The translations under genes and the position numbers were made by a program. A model generated the notes under the pieces. The model did no database searches. It saw only the letters and a program-made list of their open reading frames with translations, and was not told the DNA's origin. Shown here piece after piece: positions 1 through 6,673 of a DNA stretch of 43,605 nt (positions are counted from its first letter, which is position 1; each line of letters begins with the position of its first letter). The stretch is from NCBI GenBank assembly GCA_964561605.1, contig CAZLQD010000003.1, positions 1-43,605 of the forward strand. The letters run 5' to 3'. Source of the stretch: JALUZX01 sp964561605. Its GTDB lineage: Bacteria > Planctomycetota > UBA1135 > JALUZX01.

Positions 1-2
1 AG

Positions 3-65
3 CAGGCCGAATACATCGGCGTTCCTCCCGAGGGTCCCTACAAGCCGGACCACTACAGGTACTGA
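3..65 (+). CDS. ahcY: Adenosylhomocysteinase, C-terminal end only (gene cut by the window edge)
   Basis: Twenty codons then TGA. The peptide ends GPYKPDHYRY, the near-invariant C-terminus of S-adenosyl-L-homocysteine hydrolase, whose final Lys-Pro-Asp-His-Tyr-Arg-Tyr belongs to the NAD-binding tail that reaches into the neighbouring subunit. The enzyme splits S-adenosylhomocysteine into adenosine and homocysteine in the cytoplasmic methyl cycle. Only the tail is visible, so integrity of the rest cannot be judged. The gene reads out into the hairpin-rich repeat region that follows. Confidence 0.88.
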   Translation, partial: QAEYIGVPPEGPYKPDHYRY

Positions 66-75
66 TCCTGCTTCA

Positions 76-139
76 GCCACTCCCCGGGCGTCCTCGGTCT
101 GGGTCTTGCGACCCAGACCTCGGCCGGCCGGGGCTGACG
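76..139 (+). repeat. Hairpin repeat element A, copy 1
   Basis: A 64-bp unit just downstream of ahcY. It holds a perfect 10-bp stem, GGTCTGGGTC (96-105) and GACCCAGACC (110-119), with a TTGC loop. The stem is set in flanks that pair less perfectly (CCCCGG with CCGGGG) and ends in CCGGCCGGGGCTGACG (124-139). A near-identical copy lies at 324-387, and a copy with a different stem sequence at 43350-43412. No coding potential seen. Confidence 0.8.
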
Positions 140-177
140 TACGAAAAAAATGTTCGTTAGCCCCTGCCCTTTACCCC

Positions 178-250
178 GTTAGCCCCTGCCGGCGGGGATG
201 TGCGGCCCGAAGGGCCGCAACATTCCCGACGTCAGGGGGAGTCATGGGTT
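178..250 (+). repeat. Hairpin repeat element B, copy 1
   Basis: Starts GTTAGCCCCTGCCGG and contains the perfect hairpin GCGGCCC-GAA-GGGCCGC, extended outward by ATGT/ACAT, GGGA/TCCC and CCCCTG/CAGGGG pairing with small internal loops. The same block recurs at 43528-43603 with few differences. Its first 15 bases are nearly the reverse complement of the end of element A, so A and B together can form a larger inverted repeat. A short extra copy of its first 14 bases lies at 155-168. Confidence 0.78.
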
Positions 251-323
251 TTCCGTCTTGAGGTGCGTTGCAAGGATGGCCCTTTTCAAGCTCGGGAGGG
301 GGTGTGGCGCTGTCGGGGGTGTA

Positions 324-387
324 GCCACTCCCCGGACGTCCTCGGTCTGGGTCTTGGGACCCAGACCTCGGCCGGCCGGGGCTGACG
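324..387 (+). repeat. Hairpin repeat element A, copy 2
   Basis: Matches copy 1 (76-139) at 62 of 64 positions by eye. One change is outside the stem and one is in the loop (TTGG for TTGC), so the 10-bp stem is intact. A further truncated end, CCGGCCGGGGCTGACG, follows at 421-436. The remainder of 388-478 shows nothing recognisable. Confidence 0.8.
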
Positions 388-478
388 AGAAGAGAAGGAG
401 GGCTTCGCTCATCCCCGAAACCGGCCGGGGCTGACGGGGAAAAAGCTGACGAGAAGGGAATAAGGATTGGAGGGGGCT

Positions 479-1219
479 TCAGAACTTCATCTTCTTGAAG
501 ATCTTGTCCGGGACCATGCGGATGGCGAGCATGATCCATCGCCAGATCCAGGGGGTGTAGATCCCGGACTTTCCTTTTTCCACGGCCTTCAGTATATCCC
601 GGGCCGCTTTCTCGGGGGGGACCAGGAAGGGAAGTTTCCCCAGGGGGAAGGTCATGGGGGTGTCCACGAAACCGGGCTTCACCAGGACCACCTTGACCTT
701 GGTGGGAGCCATCCGCTGGAGGAGGCCCTGGGTATAGACCGAGAGGCCCGCCTTCGCGGCGCCGTAGGTCATGTTCTTCTTCCGTCCCCTGTCGCCGGCC
801 ACGCTGGAGATCACGCAGAGGAAACCCTCTCCCCGCTTCTCGAAGTAGTCCGCCAGGGGAACCAGGATGGAGACGGCCCCCGTCAGGTTGGCGTCGATCA
901 CACGCCGGGCCGCCCCGGCATTCTTCCAGGACTCCTCCTCATCGCCCATGTATCCGAAAGCCAGGACCGCCCCCTCGAGCTCGGGGAAATCGTCGAGGAC
1001 TTCCGCCAGGAAGGCCTGGTGGGAGGGGAAGTCCAGGGCGTCGAACCGGTAGGTCCTGGCCTGCACGCCGAAACGGATCCGAAGATCGGAAGCAAGGTGT
1101 TCCAGCTCCTCGGGCCTTCGCGAGGCAAGGGCCAGCCCCGACCCCCGGGCGGCCAGGCCTTCCGCCAGGGCTCCCGCCATCGCCGAGGTGGCGCCGAGGA
1201 TGAGAACGTTTCCGCTCAA
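479..1219 (-). CDS. Short-chain dehydrogenase, DprE2-like (decaprenylphospho-2-keto-arabinose reductase family)
   Basis: 246 residues. In mycobacteria DprE2 reduces the 2-keto sugar made by DprE1, completing epimerisation of polyprenyl-phospho-ribose to polyprenyl-phospho-arabinose, the arabinose donor for envelope glycans. Visible here: an N-terminal Rossmann fold with GATSAMA in place of the usual GxxxGxG, an NAG-type segment (DANLTGAVS), and the catalytic Ser-Tyr-Lys set in ISSVAG and YGAAK. I chose the TTG at 1219 because it overlaps the stop of the DprE1-like gene (TTGA) and has GAGGAGG upstream; no ATG fits at the N-terminus. It is the last gene of a four-gene minus-strand operon. The DprE2 role is inferred mainly from pairing with DprE1; the actual polyprenyl sugar is not shown by sequence. 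Confidence 0.82.
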   Translation of the reverse strand: MSGNVLILGATSAMAGALAEGLAARGSGLALASRRPEELEHLASDLRIRFGVQARTYRFDALDFPSHQAFLAEVLDDFPELEGAVLAFGYMGDEEESWKNAGAARRVIDANLTGAVSILVPLADYFEKRGEGFLCVISSVAGDRGRKKNMTYGAAKAGLSVYTQGLLQRMAPTKVKVVLVKPGFVDTPMTFPLGKLPFLVPPEKAARDILKAVEKGKSGIYTPWIWRWIMLAIRMVPDKIFKKMKF

Positions 1220-2544
1220 CAGATTTCCAGCCTCCTCGAGAGGTCGGACGAAAGCCTCCCCTCGGGATCGTAACGCCTCTTGATCGCCAGCCACTCCTCG
1301 AGTCCGGGGTACATGGCCTTCACCACCTCGGGCTCGGCCCTGGCGTCCTTGGCCAGGTAGAGCCTTCCCCCGGCCTGGAGAATGATACGGTCCGCCTCGT
1401 CCAGGGCCTCGGGAAGTCTCTTCTTCACGGGAAGGTCCACGGCAAGGGTGAATCCTTTCTTCGGAAAGGAAAGGATTCCCGCGCCGTCTTCGCCGAAGAG
1501 CTTGAGCACGGCCAGGCAGGGCCGGCAACCCTTTCCTCGCAGAACGGCCTTGACCCTGCGGATCACTTCCACGCCGGACTCCATGGGCACGACGAACTGG
1601 TACTGGGTGAAACCGGGCTTCCCGTAGAGCTTGTTCCAGTCCTCGATCCCGTCCAGGGGATAGAAGAATTTTTCGTAGCGTTCCAGCCTCGTCCCCTTGC
1701 CGGCCTGCATCCTGTAGTAGAGCTTGTAGAAGAGGGACATGAAGAGCCGGTTGAGAAGGATCGCCGGGGTCTGGAAGGGGATCCGGAGCCGGGGCGGGCC
1801 GTGGACCGGGAGGGGGTCGGAGCCTGCCTCTTCCTTTGCGGCGAAACGGCCCAGAGTGGCCACTCCCTTCTCCAGGCCGGGATCCAGCCAGGCCACGGTG
1901 AAGGGAAACTCCTGGTCCCCCGAGAGGAAGATGTCCCTGGCTTCCTCGAGGCTCTGGAAAGGCTTGTACTGCACTTTCACCAGGGAGGACTGGATGGGGC
2001 GGAGGCGGACCTTCACGTCCAGGATGATTCCCGTGAGGCCCATTCCGGCGATGGTGGCCCGGAAGAGCTCGGGATTCTCCTCGGGGGAACACCAGGTTCG
2101 CTCCCCCGAGGGAAGGAGGAGGGTGAAGCCCAGCACGTGGTTTCCGAAGTTGCCCTCCGCGTGCTGGTTCTTGCCGTGCACGTCGAAGGCCACCGCCCCG
2201 GCCAGGCTGACGAACCGGGTTCCCGGGGTGACGGGAAGGAAGAAGCCCCTTGGCACGGCGAAAGAGAGGACCCGGTCCAGGGATGCCCCCGCCTCGGCGT
2301 GGAGGACGCCGGCCTGGGAGTCCCAGGAGAGAAAGCGCTTCAGCCTGGTGGTGAGGACCAGGAGGCCCTCGGTGTTCATGGCCTGGTCCCCGTAGCTCCT
2401 TCCAAGCCCCCTGGGAAGGATGCGGGGAAAGTCCTGGAGATACCGGGCGGGCCGGATCTCTCCCGGCCACTCCGGGCGATCCAGGAAGGCGGGCCTCCTC
2501 TGCCAGCGGCCCCACCCCCAGATGGTTTCTTTCCTGTAGGCCAT
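1216..2544 (-). CDS. FAD-dependent oxidase, DprE1-like (decaprenylphosphoryl-beta-D-ribose 2-oxidase family)
   Basis: 442 residues. The family oxidises the 2-hydroxyl of polyprenyl-phospho-ribose using FAD. Seen: the FAD-binding segment RGLGRSYGD, DVHGKNQH (DIHGKNHH in the mycobacterial enzyme, where its histidine lies by the flavin), QYQFVVPME, VLKLFG, YLAKDAR (the conserved active-site lysine) and a C-terminus ending RRYDPEGRLSSDLSRRLE. Length is close to the mycobacterial protein. The cysteine attacked by benzothiazinone drugs (C387 in M. tuberculosis, 31 residues before the lysine) is alanine here, in TLAVDLPVK. It starts 27 bp after the GT9 stop and overlaps the reductase by 4 bp. A related sugar oxidase acting on another lipid-linked pentose cannot be excluded. 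Confidence 0.86.
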   Translation of the reverse strand: MAYRKETIWGWGRWQRRPAFLDRPEWPGEIRPARYLQDFPRILPRGLGRSYGDQAMNTEGLLVLTTRLKRFLSWDSQAGVLHAEAGASLDRVLSFAVPRGFFLPVTPGTRFVSLAGAVAFDVHGKNQHAEGNFGNHVLGFTLLLPSGERTWCSPEENPELFRATIAGMGLTGIILDVKVRLRPIQSSLVKVQYKPFQSLEEARDIFLSGDQEFPFTVAWLDPGLEKGVATLGRFAAKEEAGSDPLPVHGPPRLRIPFQTPAILLNRLFMSLFYKLYYRMQAGKGTRLERYEKFFYPLDGIEDWNKLYGKPGFTQYQFVVPMESGVEVIRRVKAVLRGKGCRPCLAVLKLFGEDGAGILSFPKKGFTLAVDLPVKKRLPEALDEADRIILQAGGRLYLAKDARAEPEVVKAMYPGLEEWLAIKRRYDPEGRLSSDLSRRLEIC

Positions 2545-2571
2545 GAGCTCTCGGGTCGGGGAAAGGCCAGA

Positions 2572-3642
2572 CTATAGAGGGAGAGCCTCCCTTCCCCAAG
2601 AGCGGCCTCGGGAAAAGCCCCTTTCCATCCTTCCCAGGTGCTCCGCCTGGAGGCGGAAATCGGCCCCCCGCTCGGGAAAGCCCCAGGCTTCCAGCTTCTC
2701 CGCATGGTGGAGGAGGACCTCCCGGCGGAAGGCCCGGGCCCGGGACGTCTCCCTTCCTTCCTCGTCCAGGGCGTCCAGGTAGGCGTCGAAGAAGAGGTCC
2801 ACCGCCGCCAGGACCTGCTCCACCGGGATGGCCCGCATACAGGCCCCGGGAGGGGAGAGGGGACATCCCTTCTGGTTGCGGGAGACCATGTCCCGGGTCA
2901 TGCAGTCGATGCAGGGAAGGTCGGCCTGGACGGGAAGGACAAGGGAACCGTCGTGGACGAACCTCTGGGGAAGGGCCAGGGAGAAGAGGACCAGGCAGGG
3001 GACCCCTGCGGCCTGGGCGTAGTGGAAGGTCCCCGTGTTGTGGCCCACGAAGAGATCGCATCTCTCCAGGACGGCGGCCACCACGTCCATGGGTAGCTTT
3101 CCGCCGCAAAGGTCCATGCCCGCCCCCAGGGCGGGTTGGAGGCCCGTCTCCACGATCCTGGCGCCCCGCTCCAGGAGGCGGCGGAGGACGGGAATCCATC
3201 TCTCCCTCGGCCAGTGGCGGTAGGGATCGAAGAAGTCCGTGCAGACCGCCACCAGGGGCCTTCCCGGAATCCTTTCCAGGGGGAGCCGGGCGGCGAGTTC
3301 CCGCTCGGCCCGGCCCAGGTGGAGCCTGGGCCGCCGCTCCCGGGGCCGGAACCCGGCGTAGGAGCACATGTGGTCCACCAGGGAGGGGAGGGCTTCCAGT
3401 CGTGCGTAGTCCCGGGCGGGCATCCTGTCGAAGAGCTTGATCTCCACGATGCGGTCGGGGCGCCAGCCTGGAGGCGCCTCTCCGGCAACGGCGGGGTGGC
3501 GCGCCGCGTGGCCCGCTTTTCCCCTGGTCCGGATCTGGAGATCCGGGCCCTCCCTCTCCAGGAGGCCCTGGACCATGGGCTCGGCGCAGAGCAGGTCGCC
3601 CAGCCCCCAGGACCCCTGGAAATCGAGGAGAATCCTTTTCAT
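2572..3642 (-). CDS. Glycosyltransferase family 9 (heptosyltransferase-like)
   Basis: 356 residues, GT-B fold type. GT9 enzymes move a sugar, classically heptose, from an ADP- or other nucleotide donor to a growing lipopolysaccharide-like core on the cytoplasmic face of the membrane. Seen: N-terminal MKRILLDFQGSWGLGDLL, matching the acceptor-domain start of the family, and the donor-domain signature DLFVGHNTGTFHYAQAAG followed by VPCLVLF. A cysteine pair (CIDCM) lies further on, and the last ~70 residues are charged and helical without recognisable function. The ATG overlaps the stop of the upstream radical SAM gene in ATGA, so translation is probably coupled. The acceptor is unknown. Confidence 0.8.
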   Translation of the reverse strand: MKRILLDFQGSWGLGDLLCAEPMVQGLLEREGPDLQIRTRGKAGHAARHPAVAGEAPPGWRPDRIVEIKLFDRMPARDYARLEALPSLVDHMCSYAGFRPRERRPRLHLGRAERELAARLPLERIPGRPLVAVCTDFFDPYRHWPRERWIPVLRRLLERGARIVETGLQPALGAGMDLCGGKLPMDVVAAVLERCDLFVGHNTGTFHYAQAAGVPCLVLFSLALPQRFVHDGSLVLPVQADLPCIDCMTRDMVSRNQKGCPLSPPGACMRAIPVEQVLAAVDLFFDAYLDALDEEGRETSRARAFRREVLLHHAEKLEAWGFPERGADFRLQAEHLGRMERGFSRGRSWGREALPL

Positions 3643-4892
3643 CTGTTCACCCCGGCGGGAACGCGGGCCAGGAGATGGAGGGCCTCGGCTTCCCTGCCCG
3701 TCTCCCGGGCCAGGTTCAGGAGGTTTTTCCGGCAAACCGGATCCTGGTTTCCCTTCTCGATGGACAGGGAGAAGCACCGGAAGGCTTCTCCCGGCCGGCC
3801 TGCGTTCCAGAGGGCGACGCCCATGTCGTTGAGGAAGGTCGGATCTCCGCTCTTCTCCCACCCCGAAGAGAGGAAGGCCGCTCCTTCCAGGGGTTTCCCC
3901 TCCTTCACGAACCGCCTCCCGGCTTCCAGGAGCTCCCCTGGAGTGAGCCACCGGGTGTAAGCCATGAAAGAGGCGTCCGGGTCCCTGCGGAAGATCTCTC
4001 CCGTCGTTGGGTCGCGGAACATCCCTCCTCCGGAGTTCTCGTGGCAGGGATCGCACCACCCGAAGTCGTTGCAGAGGAAGAATGTGCCCAAGGGAGGGAG
4101 AGGGCGGACTTTTTCGATCTCCCGGATGTTCCCGAAGGAGTGGGTGCCCTGTGTGAGGTGGTACTGGCAGTTGTAGATCTCTCCGTCCGGGGCGAGGTTC
4201 ACCCAGGCGGAGGAGCATTCCATGGTTCTCCTCTCCTCGCGGGAGAAGGGCCGGCCCAGGTGGTTGGCCCGGAATTCGTTTACCGAGAGAGGGATTCCCC
4301 TTTCCCGGGCGCCGTGGATCACCGCGCTCAACCTGCGGTTGGTATCCTCAGTCCGGAACTGAGGGAAGTATTCGAGATCCACGAAGGAGAAGACCGGGTT
4401 CTCCACGATCCCCGTGGAGAGGAGGAGGTCCGCCCTGGCGAGGAACTCCTCGGGCGCCATGTGCTCGGGGGAGTAGGTGTGGAAGCTGGAATAGAACCTT
4501 TTTCCCGCCCTTTCCATGGCCCGGGCCAGGGCCTCGATGTCGAAAGCCAGGTTGGATGTCAGGTCCAGGCTGTAGCCCTCCAGGCCCGTGGCGATCTCCA
4601 GGAAGTCCTTGTGGAGGGTGGGTTCCCCCCCCGTGAGGATCAGGGGGTGTTCCGGGCGGACGGGAAGGTCGTTCAAGGCCCGGACCCACTCCTTCCCCTC
4701 CATTTCCCGGTAGTTCCGCCATGGGCGGCGCGGGGCGGAGGGAAGCACCATGCCCTTCTGGATGCAATAGCTGCAGGCCATGTTGCACCGTGCGGTCAGG
4801 ATGCACACCCAGACGTGAGGCTCACCCAAGGGAAGGGGAAAAGAATCCATCGCCGACTCCGGGATCCGGGGTTTTTCCGCCGGATCCCTCAT
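3639..4892 (-). CDS. Radical SAM protein with SPASM-type cysteines and a C-terminal TPR-like tail
   Basis: 417 residues from the ATG at 4892. CxxxCxxC (CNMACSYC, residues 36-43) binds the radical-generating [4Fe-4S] cluster. GGEPTLH is the SAM-binding glycine motif. Later cysteines (CSSAW, IYNCQYH, FLCNDFGWCDPC) suggest at least one auxiliary cluster. After about residue 300 comes a helical segment (DPTFLNDMGVALWNAGRPGEAFRCFSLS) that reads as a tetratricopeptide-like repeat. It heads the glycosyltransferase/DprE operon, which suggests a role in making or modifying an envelope glycan, but its substrate cannot be told from sequence. The start is uncertain: ATG 4850 has a better-spaced GGAG, and a TTG exists at 4931. 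Confidence 0.78.
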   Translation of the reverse strand: MRDPAEKPRIPESAMDSFPLPLGEPHVWVCILTARCNMACSYCIQKGMVLPSAPRRPWRNYREMEGKEWVRALNDLPVRPEHPLILTGGEPTLHKDFLEIATGLEGYSLDLTSNLAFDIEALARAMERAGKRFYSSFHTYSPEHMAPEEFLARADLLLSTGIVENPVFSFVDLEYFPQFRTEDTNRRLSAVIHGARERGIPLSVNEFRANHLGRPFSREERRTMECSSAWVNLAPDGEIYNCQYHLTQGTHSFGNIREIEKVRPLPPLGTFFLCNDFGWCDPCHENSGGGMFRDPTTGEIFRRDPDASFMAYTRWLTPGELLEAGRRFVKEGKPLEGAAFLSSGWEKSGDPTFLNDMGVALWNAGRPGEAFRCFSLSIEKGNQDPVCRKNLLNLARETGREAEALHLLARVPAGVNR

Positions 4893-4993
4893 CGGGAGGA
4901 GGCCCTTCCCATCTTTAAGGAAGGGCCTCAAGGGTGGGCGGTGTATTTCCGATAGGAAGGGGTCCGGAAGTCCTTTTTGACCGGGAGCTGGCC

Positions 4994-5965
4994 GTGGCGG
5001 TCGTGTCCATACCTTTCCACGATGTCGAGTCGGGCTCCACGGGGTTGATCCACGTGGAGAACGGTCCCTGGCTCGGCCTGAGGAAGGTCCTCTACTTCAC
5101 GGACACGATCTACGGCAACGAGGGCACGGTGATCTGCGATTGCCGGGAGTCCACTCCCAGGATTCGCTTCGACAAGACCTTCTCTCCCATGGGGGGCGTG
5201 GAGGAGACCGTCCGGGTCCTGAGCCTCATGCTTCGGCCCTTCCTTTCGGGCCAGTTCTCCGGGGAGGTCCTGGAGGACCTGCGCTCCCTCTACAGGAAGG
5301 AATACGTCCGGGAGAGCGTGGATCCTCTTCTCGAGGAGGGCTTCGGGGGCGAGGGGAAGAGCGTGGCCCGCCAGATCGTGGAGCGCCTGGGTCCGGGGAA
5401 GATCCTCGTGGCGGGTTGCGGAAAAGGGGAAGGCCTGCTCGCCCTGCGCTCCTTCGGAGCCGACGCCTGGGGGATCGATCTCTCGCCCGACCTGGAGGAT
5501 GTGGTCCTTCCCGAGGCCGCCCCCTATGTCCGGCCGGGCTCGGTGCACCAGATCCCCTTCGAGAGGGAGGACGGTTTCCAGGCCCTGGTTTGCCTGGGCA
5601 TCCTGGAGCACCTTCCCGAAGACCTGGTCCGTTGCGTCGCCAGGGAGGCCAGGAGGCTCGGCGTGGTCCACCTTGTGACCATGATCGACCACCACGACTT
5701 CATCCGCCCGGGCCACCTGACCCTTCGGCCTCTCTCCTGGTGGGCCTGCGAACTCTCTCCCTATTTCAGCCCCATCAAGGCTGCCTTCCCCCTTCCCCTC
5801 CAGGCCCCTGCCCTTCCCTGGGGCTCTCCCCTGGAGCTCAGGCCGAGGCTTTGGAGCAACTCCGGCGACGGAGAGGACCTGGATCTCCTGGACAGGGACG
5901 CCGAGCGGATCCCCGTCCTGGCCGGCGAGGGGGACGCCGGTCTCAGGGACGGCCGGGGCCGCTGA
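4994..5965 (+). CDS. Class I SAM-dependent methyltransferase of unknown substrate
   Basis: 323 residues from GTG 4994, preceded by GGGAG at good spacing; the frame is open back to a GTG at 4934. The methyltransferase core is central: ILVAGCGKGEG (SAM-binding loop), WGIDLS (motif II acid), then ALVCLGILEHLPED (the usual post-motif helix). About 110 residues before it (SIPFHDVESGSTGLIHVENG onward) match no domain I recognise. The C-terminal ~60 residues after WWACELSPYFSP become Pro/Leu/Arg-rich and atypical, so a late frameshift or loose C-terminus is possible. It diverges from the radical SAM/GT9 operon, and a sugar or lipid-precursor substrate is a guess from that context only. Confidence 0.68.
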   Translation: MAVVSIPFHDVESGSTGLIHVENGPWLGLRKVLYFTDTIYGNEGTVICDCRESTPRIRFDKTFSPMGGVEETVRVLSLMLRPFLSGQFSGEVLEDLRSLYRKEYVRESVDPLLEEGFGGEGKSVARQIVERLGPGKILVAGCGKGEGLLALRSFGADAWGIDLSPDLEDVVLPEAAPYVRPGSVHQIPFEREDGFQALVCLGILEHLPEDLVRCVAREARRLGVVHLVTMIDHHDFIRPGHLTLRPLSWWACELSPYFSPIKAAFPLPLQAPALPWGSPLELRPRLWSNSGDGEDLDLLDRDAERIPVLAGEGDAGLRDGRGR

Positions 5966-6054
5966 AAGAGGGGGGCTTCTGCGGGCTGTTCCCTTCCCCT
6001 TCCATCCCGACTAGGCTTCTTCCCTCGGACTCAAGACCTCGAAGGGAGGAATCC

Positions 6055-6654
6055 ATGTCGATCTCCATGAAAAGCCTGGCGGGACCCAGGGGGGTCCTCT
6101 CCCTGGGCGCTTGTCTCCTGGTGGGGGCCGGGCTCTTCCAGCCCCGTTTCAACTCCACTCCCGATCCGGGTCTGCGGTTCGTGGACGTGGACCAGGTGAT
6201 GGGGGCCTCCAAGGTCTTCAAGGACGGCCTGGAGAGGATCACCGCCTACCAGAAGAAGAAGAAGAAGGAACTCTCGGCCCTGGAGGAGGAGATCAAGAAG
6301 AAGCGGGCCCTCCGCCAGACCCTGAATCCCGGGACGGCGGAGTTCGACCAGGTCTCCGTGGACGTGGCCCTGCTGGAGGACAAGGGGAAGATCCTCCAGA
6401 ACATGGTGAAGGCCTGGACGGACCGGGAGGTCGTCAAGCTCCAGAACTACGTCTACGACCTGATCAGGAAGGCCGTCAGGGAATACGCCAAGGCGAACCA
6501 CCTCCGGGCCGTCCTGGCGATCAAGGAGTACTGGCCCAAGGACAGGAGGAAGATCCCCAGGATCACCCTCCAGGACAACTCCATGCGCAAGGTTCTCTGG
6601 TCCGATCCTTCCCTCAACATCACCCGGGAGATCCTGAAGATGGTCAACCAGTAG
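6055..6654 (+). CDS. OmpH/Skp family periplasmic chaperone-like protein
   Basis: 199 residues. An N-terminal hydrophobic segment (LSLGACLLVGAGLF) serves as signal or anchor, followed by LRFVDVDQVM, the short strand typical of Skp before its helices. Then comes a long charged coiled-coil stretch (residues ~60-130, starting YQKKKKKELSALEEEIKKK) and a returning strand region (AVLAIKEYW) near the C-terminus. Skp holds unfolded outer-membrane proteins in the periplasm as a trimer. ATG 6055 follows GGGAGGAATCC. The protein is slightly longer than E. coli Skp. The 88-bp gap from the methyltransferase and the 19-bp gap to the next gene suggest a shared transcript with the regulatory-domain protein. 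Confidence 0.8.
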   Translation: MSISMKSLAGPRGVLSLGACLLVGAGLFQPRFNSTPDPGLRFVDVDQVMGASKVFKDGLERITAYQKKKKKELSALEEEIKKKRALRQTLNPGTAEFDQVSVDVALLEDKGKILQNMVKAWTDREVVKLQNYVYDLIRKAVREYAKANHLRAVLAIKEYWPKDRRKIPRITLQDNSMRKVLWSDPSLNITREILKMVNQ

Positions 6655-6673
6655 ACCCGGCGGGAGGAAAGAG

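Noticed and set aside
66..478. tRNA or other standard structured RNA in the left repeats
   Set aside because: No acceptor stem, T-loop or anticodon arrangement can be made; the stems are simple hairpins.
479..3367. A 962-codon minus-strand frame that ends as the DprE2-like reductase
   Set aside because: Only the last 246 codons are protein-like; the rest is out of frame with DprE1 and GT9.
4994..5130. FdtA/WxcM-type cupin domain at the methyltransferase N-terminus
   Set aside because: The opening residues are faintly similar but the RG-x-HAH motif of that family is absent.
4928..5716. A 262-codon minus-strand frame opposite the methyltransferase
   Set aside because: Shadow composition and no motif; the plus strand shows a SAM-binding loop.
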